64,000 nucleotides of DNA from Phoma sp. XZ068 (taxonomy: Eukaryota > Ascomycota > Dothideomycetes > Pleosporales > Didymellaceae): assembly GCA_004835665.1 (NCBI GenBank), contig RBKR01000016.1:868001-932000 (forward strand), in the 5' to 3' direction. The translations under genes were made by a program, and so were the position numbers. Positions 1 through 11,507 of this stretch are shown one piece after another (the first letter of the stretch is position 1; every line of letters starts with the position of its first letter). The notes beneath the pieces were generated by a model. The model did not search any database and had not been told where the DNA came from. It saw only the letters and a program-made list of their open reading frames with translations.

Positions 1-447
1 TCGAGTCACCTGACAGCCTTTCTCCACTCAGGATTTTGATCTCGTCAACAAGCTGGCAGTGGGTCAGCGTGATTTACTCGATCGAATTGGAGTGTACTGA
101 CCTGGTCGAACCATGTGTCGATTGTCCGCAGCTCCTCGTCGTGGTATTTGGAGCGGGTCTCGACCTCGTTGAGCTGAGCCTCGAGGGTGGCCTTTTCTCG
201 CTTGTACTCGCGCATCTGGCGTAAGATGGCATCTTTCTGGTAGGCCTGCACATCAATGCGGGATTAGCGTGTGATGGAGGCTGCCGAGGCAGAGTGTGCG
301 AGCGCGGATCGGGGGGCGAACCTCGATGTCATCTTTCCATGGCATGTCAGCGTCTGGATGCGAGCGAGCACCGTTGACGGTCACGGCTTGCCTCTTAGCA
401 GGAGGGGCAGAATCGTCGTGCCCACTGGGCCTCTTGCGGTCCTCCAT
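1..447 (-). CDS. bre1: BRE1-like E3 ubiquitin ligase, N-terminal part (gene runs off the left edge)
   Basis: This is the 5' end of a histone H2B mono-ubiquitin ligase of the Bre1/RNF20 family. It acts in the nucleus with Rad6. Three exons are visible: 447-322, 245-102 and 52 to the window edge. The introns are 321-246 (donor GTTCGC, acceptor TGTGCAG) and 101-53 (donor GTCAGT, acceptor GCCAG). All joins are phase 0. The protein begins MEDRKRPSG and has a basic stretch, PPAKRQ. Exon 2 carries the Bre1 hallmark KDAILRQMREYKREK, the start of the N-terminal coiled coil, followed by TWFDQ. Exon 3 continues LVDEIKIL. The C-terminal RING finger lies outside the window. The gene is head-to-head with BDP1, 407 bp apart. 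Confidence 0.88.
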
Positions 448-854
448 CTTGACGTGGTCAAGCGATGGGGGTGCGACGGTTCTGGCTTCGAGCCTCATCG
501 GACAGGCGACGCAGGGGAGCAAGTGGAGAGCGCGACAGTCAGATCATGCAACAGAGATGAGGCAGCGGAATGCAGGCGGATGGCGATAGGCGACAGGAGC
601 GAGCGGGCGGGGTGTCGTGTGAGCCCGGGTGATGTGAGGAGAGGAGTCGAGTGGCCTTGGAAGACAAAACGAAGAGCGCGCCAAGACAGTCGCCACGCTA
701 GCACCGAGCGGGCAAGGTCGGAGGCGCTTGTCGAGAGTGGGCCCGCCGGTGGACGCGACTCTGTGCGCCGACGGTCGCGCCCACACTCGCTCGCCCACAC
801 ATGTCGACATAGCAGCACACGGCTGCACCGGGCAGCAAGCAGCACACCGCGACC
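448..854. promoter_or_regulatory. Shared upstream region of BRE1 and BDP1
   Basis: This 407 bp stretch separates two divergently transcribed start codons, so it must hold both core promoters and 5' UTRs. I see no clear TATA box. Open frames crossing it on both strands show no protein-family features and are treated as chance. Confidence 0.5.
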
Positions 855-2945
855 ATGGCCGACGACAGCTCGACCCAGCCGCCGGCGCAGGGAGCCGACA
901 AGACGCAGGCACCCGCGACCTTTAGCTCCTTCATCAACAAGAACACCTCGGGCAAGAAGTTTGCGCCCAAGGCCGCACGACGACGGCCCGGCGCAGCAGC
1001 AGCGTCGGCGCCCAAACCTGCCGCGCCGCCGCCTGCACTCTCCAGCAGCGAGCCTCAGACGTCGCACGCTGAACCTGGGCCGTCCGGTGCCCCCGCCGAA
1101 CCCACCATCACTGCGCCGCTGCCCACGCCTGCACCCACCCAGGAACCTGCCACCCAGCATGCTGCGCCAGCAACCACCGAACCTCCAAGCACTGCAGTCC
1201 CTACCGCCCAAGAAGCCCCCTCGACACTCGCTGCACCCACACCCACAGTCGAACAGTCTCAACCCACGCAGGCAACCCAAGATGCGTCACAGGCTGCCGA
1301 GTATGATATCGAAGGCACAAGGTCGCCTAAAAGGCGGCGAATCGAGTCACCGTCACGGCAGAGCACACCGACGGTACCAGTAGCTGTCATGGTCCCCTCC
1401 CAGGACGCACAAATCAGCGAAATAATCTCACCGCAACCTCAGTCACAGCCAGAAGAAGCACCTGCTGAAGCTACTTCTACCGACGCCGACACACCTGCTG
1501 TACAGAACAGGGCCCAAAGGGCGCTTCCATGGACGGCTGTCAATCACCCACAAGAGGAGGGAGGGGAGGCTAATGGAGCCGTCGAGCCACCTGCGAAGAA
1601 GAAGCGTGCGCCACCCAAGCCTCGTGGCAAGAAGAAGGCGCCAGGCGCGACAGAGGAGGAGCAACCAGAGAACGGTGACGAGGAAGAGGCAGAGCCCACC
1701 CAAACACGACCCAGCACGAGAGCAAGGGGAAAGCGAGGCGCAGTCGCTGCAGAAGTAGGCGAAGATGGAGAGCCTGTGGAAGCCCCAGCGAAGAAGCCAC
1801 GAAAGCCTAGAAAAGACGCAGGCAAACAACGAGCTGCAGAGGGAGAGACGGTAGATAGCGAAGCAGTCCAGAATGGCGATGAAGCTGCTAAACCCAAACG
1901 CAAGCCACGCGCTCCAAAGAGGAAGCAGTCAACCCCTGCTGAAGGCGAAGACGGCTCAGTGGAACCCAAGCGTCGCGGACGACCACCCCGCGAAGACACC
2001 CCTCCCGACGCCGAAGAGCAAATCATTGATCCAGACTCAATGTGCATGGACGACCTGGCTTCTCGCAACATCCGCGTCGGCAAGCTCTCCCGTCGCGAGA
2101 AAGAGATGCGCAAGATCGACTGGGAAGCCGTCAAACAGCGCCGTCGCGAAGAAGACGCCCGCCACATCTCCACCAAGGAAACCCAGGCCGCCGTCGACAA
2201 GCTCCTCGAAACCGGTGAAGTTGAACCAGTCTCTACAGGGCCCCGCTACCATGTCGTCGACGGCCGCATCGAGCTGATTCAAGACTCTGGCACCATCGAC
2301 CGCGAGCGCGACGCCGACCGGGAGATTGAAATGATGACGATCACTGAAGAAGACGACCTGACCACGCGCATCACGAGCCGCTCGTTTATGAAGAATAACA
2401 AGCGCTTCCCGAATGAGTTCGTCCTCCCTGGCCAAGGCAAGCGGTGGAACCACCAGAGCACAGATTTATTCTACCAGGGCCTACGCAGCTTCGGCACAGA
2501 CTTCCAAATGATCGCACACATGTTCCCCGGCATGACGCGGCGGTCCATCAAGACCAAGTTCACGCGTGAGGAGCGCGAAAACCCGGAAATCGTGCGCGAC
2601 TGTCTGCGCGGCAAGTCCGAGCTAGCGTCGCACTGGGACCATTTTCTCGCCGCGAGCCAGATGGAAGAAGAGAGCTTTGCCGACGCAGATGCGATCAAGA
2701 AGGACTTGGAAGAGGAGGAGGCGCGGATGCGAGAGCAGATCAACGAGGCGCTGAGGGAGAAGGAGGAGCGCGAGAAGCAGAAGAGGCTCGCCGGCTTGAC
2801 GGAAGATGGCGACGGAGCCGGCGAAAAGGAAAACGGCAAGGGCAAGAAGAAGAGAAAGCAGAAAGACAAGACGGTCACGTTCCAGGAGGAGGGTGTCGAA
2901 ATCATGGGCGAGGTCGACGATGATCCGAATTGGGGCCAGGAATGA
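855..2945 (+). CDS. bdp1: Transcription factor TFIIIB subunit B'' (Bdp1)
   Basis: This is a single-exon gene of 696 aa. Bdp1 joins TBP and Brf1 to recruit RNA polymerase III to tRNA and 5S genes. The ATG at 855 sits in a good context (CGACCATGG). Residues 1-400 are low complexity, rich in Ala/Pro then Lys/Glu, with many KKPR and KRKP type basic patches. The signature is at about residues 500-600: FMKNNKRFPNEFVLPGQ, followed by the extended SANT/Myb domain (RWNHQSTDLFYQGLRSFG, then IKTKFTREERENP). An acidic/basic coiled-coil tail with KKKRKQKDK follows. The order of disordered N-terminus, SANT domain and charged tail is typical of the family. Assignment rests on the SANT block and is firm; the N-terminal half is not informative. 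Confidence 0.93.
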   Translation: MADDSSTQPPAQGADKTQAPATFSSFINKNTSGKKFAPKAARRRPGAAAASAPKPAAPPPALSSSEPQTSHAEPGPSGAPAEPTITAPLPTPAPTQEPATQHAAPATTEPPSTAVPTAQEAPSTLAAPTPTVEQSQPTQATQDASQAAEYDIEGTRSPKRRRIESPSRQSTPTVPVAVMVPSQDAQISEIISPQPQSQPEEAPAEATSTDADTPAVQNRAQRALPWTAVNHPQEEGGEANGAVEPPAKKKRAPPKPRGKKKAPGATEEEQPENGDEEEAEPTQTRPSTRARGKRGAVAAEVGEDGEPVEAPAKKPRKPRKDAGKQRAAEGETVDSEAVQNGDEAAKPKRKPRAPKRKQSTPAEGEDGSVEPKRRGRPPREDTPPDAEEQIIDPDSMCMDDLASRNIRVGKLSRREKEMRKIDWEAVKQRRREEDARHISTKETQAAVDKLLETGEVEPVSTGPRYHVVDGRIELIQDSGTIDRERDADREIEMMTITEEDDLTTRITSRSFMKNNKRFPNEFVLPGQGKRWNHQSTDLFYQGLRSFGTDFQMIAHMFPGMTRRSIKTKFTREERENPEIVRDCLRGKSELASHWDHFLAASQMEEESFADADAIKKDLEEEEARMREQINEALREKEEREKQKRLAGLTEDGDGAGEKENGKGKKKRKQKDKTVTFQEEGVEIMGEVDDDPNWGQE

Positions 2946-3037
2946 TTGTGATTGAAGGAAACGAGATGATGAGATACCCATATATATTCATATGACTCTG
3001 ACTGAGTGCAATAAAGATAGTCAACCTCAATGCCCTC

Positions 3038-5199
3038 TCACGCTTTTCCCACTACCTCCTCATACCGCGTCGTACTCACATAATCCTTCCTCGGACCCTT
3101 GACATCATACCGCACCTCCCACCAATCACCCCCCTCTCCCTTCCCATCCACCATCCCCCCACCAAACTTCCAACTCGCAGCATACAAATCCTCCCCACAA
3201 AGATGCTTCTCCCTATTCCTCGCCACCAAAACACTCTTCTCACCATCAGCCAGAGATTCTGAATCCAACTCCCCCATCTCAACAAACAACCCCCCAATCC
3301 CCTCCCCGGCCTCCCCTACATCCTCCCTCCTCACCGCGTCATCGAAGAACCGGACGAGCATATACGACGCGCCATCTTCGTCATCGGTGGAAAGTTGGTA
3401 CACGTACTTCCTGCGCGCCGTAAACCGTAGCCCCGTATCAGTGGTGAACTCGCCTTCCTCGGCGTACAAAAGGGTGTTTGGGAGGGGTGTGGTGGTGAAA
3501 GAGGCGGTTCCGGTGACGGTGCCGGAGGGGTGGGTGGGGAGGGTGGAGTGTAGGTGGCGGGTGAATGACCAGTTAGTGGTTGGGAGGCGGGCGAAGAGTG
3601 TTTGGGGGTTGTTTGGTGGAGGGTTTGTGTCGTTACTATTGGAATTGGCTGGGGAAGTAGTGTCGTTGATGTGGAGAGCCTCGAGTTTTGCGGTCAGCGG
3701 GTTCCAGGCCTCGTCATGTAGTGCTGGGTCTTTTGTCTCTGGGAGTGCTGATTTCGGGGTCTCGCTTGACATGAGTACGCTGTTGACGCTTTGGAGGGTC
3801 GCGCGGCTAGGGTTAAGCGCGGGATTGCTGGTTGTGATCCAGCTGAGGCGTTGTTTGATGAATGTCTTGTCGATGTCCCTGCTTTCTCTTGCTTTCTGCA
3901 GGTCTGTCGTACCGTCTTCGTTGACGTATAGACATAGGTATGCGAGTGCTGTGCCCACGGAGAGATCTTTGCCTGTTGGACAGCATATCAGTGTCTTGGG
4001 CGAGACTCCCACGTCTGTGGGAGTGGAAGTGGATGCAAGTGAACGTAGGGCGGAGAGTTGGTTGCGAAGGTCGCGAGATCCAAGCTTGCCGGTCTGGCAA
4101 GGCAGGTGTAAATACGCTCTAACTCCCGCGTTCTTCAAAAGAGCTTGTGCTAGAGGCTCAGGCGTACAGCTGATCACCGTATCGAACGAAGTGAGATCAA
4201 CTTTCTGGCTCGAAGATACGTATAGATTACTTGTCGGTTTGATCAAGGTTGAGACTGCATCGGTCCCTTGATCTTGGCTGACTAGCTCCGCAATTCTGGC
4301 GGGGAGATCTTCCTCGTTCGTGCGAATCAGTTCATCTTTGTTGCTCCAGAATAGTGTTGGTGTCAGCCCATGTGACCATGCTTCATGATCGTCAGCCGCG
4401 CCCTGGATATAGCCACCTTCTGATCCTTCGGCGCCACGGACACGGCGAGATGCCGTACAAAGGACGATAGGATGGAAGTCCGGGAAACTTGGTGGATCCT
4501 GTGGAAGACTCGAAGTTTGAGTCACCCACAACGGGCGAAGAGGCTTTTGCAACTTGGACCGCAGCGATGGAATGTTCGGTTTGCAGATATCCTGATGCCG
4601 TGGTAAGCCAGGTGACGTCTTTCCTCAAGTTGGACAGAGAGTCGTACCAGAAACTGCTGTACAAAGCCATTAATCCTTCTCTCCATTTGAGAATTTTCGC
4701 TCTCGGATACTGCAGCCGGTGGCGTGAACAGGTTCAACGCTTCGTCGCCTTTCTTCTCAACTCCAAATACGGCCCGGTTGATTACGCAACACCAGAACGG
4801 CACCGTCTTACTGAGAGCATCAGGCATGCTTTTCCCTCTCCTTGTTGAGTCCACAATCACGCATCCTCCATGTTGGTTGACCACGTCCAAGAGCTGTAGG
4901 TTCAGCCTCCGTAGACTGAACGCCCATTCGCCCATGTGACCGTCTGTGCTCTTGAAATAGACGCTGGAAGCTTTCAAGTCCAGCGGGATGTACCAACTTC
5001 CACAGCGTTCGTTCGCGACAAGTGGTAAACCATAAGACGCTGCTACGTTCGTAACGAATTCACTGTCTTTTGTGATGGAACTGAGCCGGTTGGTGATGGA
5101 CAAAGCCGAGCGTTTGAGCGAAGACAGGGTGCTGGAAAAGTTTGGGGTATTTGAGAGATGGGGGAAAATGATATCGGATTGACTGAGGGGTTGAGACAT
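3038..5199 (-). CDS. rit1: tRNA A64-2'-O-ribosylphosphate transferase (Rit1) with C-terminal DUF6314-like domain
   Basis: Rit1 adds a ribosyl-phosphate to A64 of initiator tRNA-Met so that it is excluded from elongation. There are two exons, 5199-4648 and 4591-3038, joined in phase 0 across a 56 bp intron (donor GTACGA, CTTAC branch, acceptor CATCAG), giving 701 aa. The apparent frame runs upstream to 5223, but that codon is TTG; the first ATG is 5199. Residues 1-190 hold the catalytic Rit1 domain (PLVANERCGSWY, then STDGHMGEW and VDSTRRGKSMPDALSKTVP). LRSKLQKPLRPLWV starts exon 2. A DUSP-like region follows, with ICCPTGKDLSVG and a tail ending RATLQSVNS. From about residue 516 there is an extra domain resembling DUF6314: NTLLYAEEGEF, then ARRKYVYQL, then HLCGEDLY and VKGPRKDY. 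Yeast Rit1 is about 513 aa and ends before this point. Confidence 0.9.
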
Positions 5200-6897
5200 G
5201 GTCGTGTGCTGGATCGCACTCAAACCCAGATAGTCCAGATGATGTTGTGGCAGAGCGCCTCGATCGAAACAGCCAGAGTGACGTTAGTTCATGTGTCCTA
5301 CGTATGTGCGTCCTAGCTCTCCAAGAGTCATGTCTATGATGATGTTACCACATATGCTGGCATTGAGTGAGCCACAATCACAAGATTCCGGAGCGCGACG
5401 TGGAGGATTGCAAGGGGTGGAGGTTAACTGTGGGGTCAAATATGGAAAGACGCTAACTGATTTTGGGGTAATGCCACAGAAACTGTCCGTGGACCCACCG
5501 CGCCTTCGAGGGCCTCTACCAGCAACACTTCCCAGGTCACAATCAAACGTAATATATGGTCGACTTATAGATTCAGCGTCTAGTGACTATGCTAGTCTAA
5601 CTGTGGCTTACCATGAATACGGGCTCGACATAACACTTTCGTGCGTGCACCAAATAGGTAATCTTCGCCAAGAACTTCAGGGCCACTCAAAGGCATATTG
5701 ACTTCTTATGGCATCATAAAAAGAAGAGATACGGTGGTTGACATAAGTAGAAAGGTCAGAGCTAGGTCCCTTGCATATTCAATCCATTTGCCTGAGCTTC
5801 AGAGGTGACTTGTCTCACATGCACTTGGGCTGAACATTTCCACTATATACTATGTAGAAGAATATTCCTTTGGGGTTCTATATGGAGACAATTACCTTAA
5901 GAGTTATTTATGAGCCAAATTTCATAGAATCAACGACCATTGACGAATGCTAATAGACCAATGTCACATTCGAAGAATATCACAGCAAGATCGAGAACAA
6001 TCAAAGCAGAAAGGAATAGGACAGTGACCAACACCGACACAGCCGTTATTCTCGAAAGTAAACTGCAACTAGTAATGATCTGGTGCCTACCACCTCCTTC
6101 TAGGAATAGTATCAGATAAAGATAGTTTAGACATACTTAACTAATACAACTAACTAACCTAAGTATGTTGGGCTGGAATTCCACTGCATGTGCTCGCCTT
6201 CTGCCAACTGATAGCTGAGAAGGCTCGACGACTTATAAAATACACCAACATGAGTGGACCCAATTACAGCACTGAGAAGCAAAGAGTTACTGCCGTGCAA
6301 GACAACCGCAACGAGCCGATAACGAAGCAGCCGTGGTGGGATGGGTTTGTGTGGATTTGATGAGTTTGCTGATTAGCACAACGTAGAGCGCTTTTCCTTG
6401 ATTCCTTGAGTGCGATATATCCATGGCTGCCGGAGATGCCCAGGTGGTGAGCATTTCCTCCTCACGTGGGTGCTCATCATTCACTTTGAGGTTACAGTTG
6501 GAGATTTGTCCGCCTCTTCTTGTCATCGCGATGGATTGAGTCGTCAAATGTCATGATTTACCATGTGCAAAGTAATTGTTCATGTTTATTCGTGTGATAT
6601 TGACCAAAAGACGGAGCTATATGGAAATTATATGTAGAAATCGTTAGTCGAGGTCTTGCAAGCTAGTCCACCCCACATAACCGTTGAAAATATTCTGACT
6701 TATCCACTCTCCTCGGACTGAGAAACATTAGAAATCTTTTCTCTCTTTTACTAGGAACATTGACATCGTTGGGCGGAAGGGGTGAAATGATTCACGAAAC
6801 GTATTGTGCGCGCGAACATAAGAAATGGTCCAGGCCCATCTGATCAGTATCCTGTATGACCTGTGGTGTATTAAACGGGCTTTTCCTGCTCAAAAGA
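5200..6897. other. Gene-poor interval, no supported gene
   Basis: About 1.7 kb, with an A+T-rich part around 5700-6700. The only frame of note (5291-5701) shows no family features, signal peptide or repeat. I found no tRNA and no transposon coding remnant. It marks the switch from the conserved block on the left to the accessory stretch on the right. Confidence 0.45.
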
Positions 6898-7855
6898 TTA
6901 CTGCAGGGCTTCTTCATGACCACTCGCAGTCACTTCCCGCGATTGGTGGTGGCCATCGCGTTCGTCCTCTTCTCTCCAACTTCCAATGAGGGTTGGAACA
7001 TGAGCTGCGCATACGTTGCCAATGTTTTTCACTTTGACATTGTATTGAATCGGATGGTGAATGCCAAAGTAGATGCGCGATGATCTACTCAAAGTTTCGT
7101 TATCCTCCATAGCCACACCAATCGATGCCTTCGTGATCCCGCTCTCCCCAGAGAGAAGACTAGGTGACTTCTTCAAGTCGTAAGCTATAGCATGTTCTTC
7201 AGGATGCACGCCAGATTTTGTGGTAGCTTTGCCCGAATATGTGAAAATAGGGCAAGCGAAACAGAATTCTCTTCTCTGACGGACCACGATGAAGCGACGG
7301 ACACTTGTGTACACCAGATTGCCTTGGTACCTCACTTCACTGATCGATCTGGAAGTGTTATAATCTGTCGGTGCCGTCGATCCAGCATTCTCGTTCTGGA
7401 TGATCGCGAAAACCCTCCCTTCGGCGAAGAACGCTTTGGTCCTCACATAGAAGGATGGGTCAAGCACTTCGTAGTGAAGATTACCCTGGGCCGCATCGTA
7501 AGATCCCCGGATGTTTGGACCAACACCTCTGGATAGATTTGATTCGTGGCGATATCCTGCAGTCGGGGTCTGGCTAGTCGGTTGCCAGTATTGTGGCACA
7601 GATGCTGAGCTGTATTGGTAAGAGGGCGCTGTGTTGGCCGGCAGCATCACTGAATCTACACGTGGACGTGGACACCACGCGAAGAAGACCCAGCTTGCTC
7701 CTGGTTGAATTAGTCCTAATTCTACGGCTCCACGTTGGCGGAACTGCACCATCATGATGATTCCAGTAATAATTCTGCTGTGTACCATCCCATCTTTTCT
7801 GAAGGTATCGCTGGTGTTCGGCGTTCCACTCTGAATCAGGCTGTGATTGAGACAT
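6898..7855 (-). CDS. DUF6590-domain protein
   Basis: Two exons, 7855-7750 and 7700-6898, are joined over a 49 bp intron (donor GTGCAG, branch GACTAAT, acceptor AACCAG). The phase fits (G plus GA) and gives 302 aa starting MSQSQPDSEWN. The C-terminal two thirds match the fungal DUF6590 pattern: FFAEGRVFAII, then RRFIVVRQRREFCFACPI, a TYSGKATTKSGV block, EEHAIAYD, and a late SSRIYFGI...YNVKVKNIG. Such proteins are abundant in Pezizomycotina and their function is unknown. The N-terminal 100 residues are polar with several Tyr/Trp residues (NYYWNHHDG, YWQPTSQ). There is no signal peptide or membrane segment. The gene lies in the gene-poor stretch with no functional partner visible. Confidence 0.82.
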
Positions 7856-8316
7856 GGTTACGATTGCCGTCAATTATGACTGGGTAACGTTTCACAGCCT
7901 GGCCCACTTCTCTCGGGCCTATGGCTTATAACCACGAGTGAGTTTAATGCGGCTCTGCTCCATGCACGAACAGCGCATTGTGGTCTAAATGTCTATCACA
8001 TGAAGACAACCTGCATGCTTGAAGGTGCAGCTGGTGGAGAATGCGGTTCGCTGGTCAGCCGGAGGAGCGAGCTGCAGGCGCGGGCGGCTAGGGTCTTTCC
8101 GTCTACGCCAACATTTAGCTCCACGTCCCGATCAAATCAAGCTGTGCGCGCGTGCGGGGGTCAGTGCTTTGCATACCTGTGCTTTTTAATTACCGGGGGG
8201 TTGTCACACCGAGCAGAGTACTTGTTTTGGTTGCTTGCCTCGATCTGGTGTTGGACTCATGACCTTCCGCAGCTACCACAGGTTCTCTGTGATGACCTCA
8301 GTCAGAACCGCTCTCG

Positions 8317-10205
8317 ATGTCGCTCGCGCATCGTTCAGAAGTCCAGCCATTAGTAGCCGGTATGTAGAGGGTTCTTCGCATGGCTCCGTCATTACTTGTT
8401 GACAAGCATGACTAGCATCACTGAGGAATTACCCACAGGAAGATCTAAAGGTGTATCCAGTCGCGTTCAAACCAACCTTTGTTGTCGAAGACACTGCTCC
8501 CGAGGTCAATCTCGATTTTCTTCTAAGTGCTGGCACGCAGAACAGCAATCATGACTCTTCCGTGATGGACTTGGACTTTACTGGAACAACTTCTACACCT
8601 GTTGCCTCTAAATCAAACAAACCAGACGCGCATGTTGCTGAAAGGCGTACATTCATCCCTCCACCCCCGCCACCCGACATTGTGGAGGACCCTTTTGATA
8701 CCATTGCAAACGAGCAGGAAGATCTCAGAGATTCCAGAGAGACCTTGGTGGGCTTCAGATTCAGACTTCGAACAAGACGCCGTGAGCTTCGAGTTGCAAG
8801 AGAAGAAGCCGGGTCAAAGGCAGGCGCAGCTATCAGCCTGATTAGGCATTACCTGCTGGAAGACGGTATTAACCTTCCATCACACATTGCATCTGCATTC
8901 TCCGAGGCAGACACTCTGCGAGATGAACTAGGTTCACTGGAAGTTGATTATGAAGAGAACGAAGAACGGTTCATTTCAGAAGAGTGGAAATATACACAGA
9001 AAGAGGAGAAGTTAGTCGATCATTTAGCAGCGTATAGACCACCAGTCGTCACACTACCACCGCAGGGACTATCTGATAAAGAGGGCACGAAGGATGCCGG
9101 TTCAGGTGTCACAAAGGCTCAAATTTCGGAATCAGCGGCTGTTCCATGTGCGGAGCCAGTGGACAATCACGTTACTATGACACCCACCGATCGCAACCAG
9201 TCAGTATCGATGGAGCGATCCGCAACAGAGCCGCCATATATCTCACCTTCTGCAGACACTCCGTTCTATCAAATGGTACGATCTTTCAGTGAATCAAAAT
9301 TGGAAGATCCACGGATTCAATGGCCACGCACCCGCAAACGCATTGATGAATGGCTTCTTGACACACTGTCTCAATCTGCATTCCAGAAGCAACGATTGAA
9401 CGAACTGGTCACTGATATACTTCCTACCGGAAATGAGGTTAAGCTGGATGAGCAGGATTGGTTGCAGTTGGGTAGGTGCCACTGGTTCTCCCGCAGTCCG
9501 CATACTTCCGTCTTTCACACCGGGGACACGACGGCGTCAGACTCTCTGGGCGCTTCAGACTTCCTAGATTTACCGGCCCCAATCGTCCAAGAGATCTCAC
9601 CGCTCAGGTTCCACCCCTCCAGTATAGCATCAGAGGACCTCGCCGACCTGGCCGAGGAACATATGGATGCCAGTCAGGGACCAACTGCACCTGGCTTTGA
9701 TGACCCTAACGCTAGTTCCGCCCATTTCATAGGTCGTCCGTCTGACCAGCCTTATGCACATAGACCGTTTTTTGTTCGAGAAGATGCGTTGACCATGCCA
9801 TTGACCGAGCCTGCCACCATGCCTACGCTTCATATCTCGCCTTCAGGGTCTCCTTTGGAATCATCATCCCGTTCATGTTCCCCTGACAAAACAAACAACT
9901 TTCCTTTTGCTGTACTCAATGCGGCCGGACGCATGGGTTCTATACATCCTGAGGCATTGCTTGAGGTGCCACCCAGTCCACCCAGGACTAGATCACCCTC
10001 CCCTAGCAAGGAATCTTCTACACAACAGACCAGTTCTCGGTTCATCGAAATCACGGGACCCGACCCCTGGGCTTTACCCCTCGTATGGTTGAGACCAGCT
10101 GTGAGACCTAAGCAGCCCATGAATGTGCACCATTGCGTCTTTGTTCCCTTTGTTTCGTTGCCAGGTACTCCCTTCCGCTTACCAGGGCCATCACAATTTC
10201 TTTGA
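8317..10205 (+). CDS. Hypothetical coiled-coil and Ser/Pro-rich protein
   Basis: A continuous frame of about 590 codons that I cannot assign to a family. It has an FKPTFVVED start, a proline run (PPPPPPD, about residue 80), a charged helical segment (REELRV-type, about residues 90-200) likely to form a coiled coil, and a disordered Ser/Pro/Thr-rich second half. The frame has no ATG at its left end, so an upstream exon is likely. The best model is exon 8317-8359 (MSLAHRSEVQPLVA), intron 8360-8442 with a strong GTATGT donor and a weaker AAG acceptor, then 8443-10205, giving 601 aa. An alternative uses the CAG acceptor at 8438 with a weak donor at 8364 and an ATG at 8259. The most conservative start is the internal ATG at 8565. 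Confidence 0.6.
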
Positions 10206-11003
10206 CTGTGTTTCGGGATATAGTTATTACCTTACATAGAGCTGTATTAATGTTTCTTGTATACATCTATTTGTTCTGTTTGTTTTCATTGCACAATCGG
10301 GACAATACTATTCGCTGGATCCGAAATTCTGGAATCCTTGGGAGAGAGTTCCAGCCGTACGAATCAAGGTTAAGTCTGGCTACAAGACCGGCAAGTAGAA
10401 GGACCAATCGAACAACAAGTATCGAGGTATCTCTTTGCTTCGAAATTATAAGCCAATTTCTGTACTGCAATGATGTTGGGCAGGTTGAGCCTCCACTGAA
10501 AGTTTTAGGCGTTCAAGGCAACAGGTCATTCGAGGTAGGGTCAAGCTGCAGCTCCATCGCGACGAGCGTAACCGTACCATACTAATTCAGTGCATAGAAG
10601 TTACGGGAGGAGAGCGCCTTTAAAGGGCACGTTGGGAAATACTACCGCGGCCTGTTCGACCTGCGGCATTGTGTACTCTGCCTTGAGTAAGCTTATATAA
10701 ATTTCGGAATGGGTACAAGTGCTGTGTCTGTATGTATGTAGTGGCTCCTTCTATTCCCGCTTTCGGCTTCAAGCCGGCGCGGAATATCAATTCCAAAGGC
10801 GACGCAATATATTGACGTCAAGGGGGAGCAACACCTATATTACTCAGGGTAATAGAATCTATCTCCGAAGTATATGTTGTAGCGCCGACCCCACGTCTCA
10901 GCGTCCAATTGGACTATCAACCTGCCTCCTTGAGCGTAGCATATCTTGAGTATCTGGGGTTATGCAGTAGGCCGTTATCTCAATCGACTTTCTTAAACTC
11001 ATT
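10206..11003. other. Interval without a supported gene
   Basis: An overlapping frame (10133-10585) contains a hydrophobic stretch near 10230-10290, but no splice of matching phase links it to the upstream gene. I see nothing else here. Confidence 0.4.
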
Positions 11004-11507
11004 TCAAGCTGTAGATGAAAACCCTGCACTGTTCACAACCATAGCAGTACCAGTGCCCTGTTCAATAGACGGTCGATGATCCTCTGCCATTTCGAGAGCT
11101 TTTTCTTCGATGGCCTCGATAGTCTTTGTAAGGCGAATAACTCCAGTGTTGTGAAGGGCAAGTATGGCATCTTTGATCCATACTCTGCACGTAAATACCT
11201 CACCGGTGTTGAGAGATGGCTGGCCACAGGCTGGTACGTTCGTCAAAGTGGCCTGAAGAGTTGCCCAATCCTGGCTAGTGGTGGTACCCAGTTTTAGGAC
11301 AAGGCATAGACTCATTTCGTATGGGATGCCAGCGGTTGTCTCAGTCTCCAAAGACCACCCACCGCTTCGATTGACGGTGTGCCATATTTCGCCCTTTGGT
11401 TTATTTGTTGGCACAAAAATTGCCCAATGAAAGCCTGGTTGGGCGCCACGCAGGCTGAGGATGATATATATCGAGTAGTCCTCGAGTAAGTCTATGACAG
11501 GCGGCAT
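11004..11507 (-). CDS. Small fungal protein resembling the DUF7770 family
   Basis: A single-exon gene of 167 aa with an ATG at 11507. It has the layout of a widespread uncharacterised fungal family: a short beta-rich start (SIYIILSLRG), GFHWAIFVPTN with an His-Trp pair, a middle LVLKLGTTTSQDW, and late FTCRVWIKDAILAL with a conserved-looking Cys. A helical tail with IEEKALEM follows. The spaced His and Cys invite comparison with papain-like or NlpC-like folds, but that is speculation from two residues. There is no signal peptide. The gene stands alone in the gene-poor stretch. Coding status is moderately supported by length and composition; family naming is tentative. Confidence 0.55.
   Translation of the reverse strand: MPPVIDLLEDYSIYIILSLRGAQPGFHWAIFVPTNKPKGEIWHTVNRSGGWSLETETTAGIPYEMSLCLVLKLGTTTSQDWATLQATLTNVPACGQPSLNTGEVFTCRVWIKDAILALHNTGVIRLTKTIEAIEEKALEMAEDHRPSIEQGTGTAMVVNSAGFSSTA

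Noticed and set aside
271..1383. 370-codon open frame overlapping the BRE1/BDP1 promoter and the BDP1 start
   Set aside because: Arg/Pro/Ser-rich product from shifted reading of the BDP1 N-terminus; overlaps two well-supported genes.
3099..4271. 390-codon plus-strand frame inside RIT1
   Set aside because: Antisense shadow of the clear Rit1 coding sequence.
10133..10585. Open frame with a possible membrane helix (VLMFLVYIYLFCLFS) after the coiled-coil gene
   Set aside because: No donor/acceptor pair of matching phase joins it to the upstream gene, and it has no independent features.
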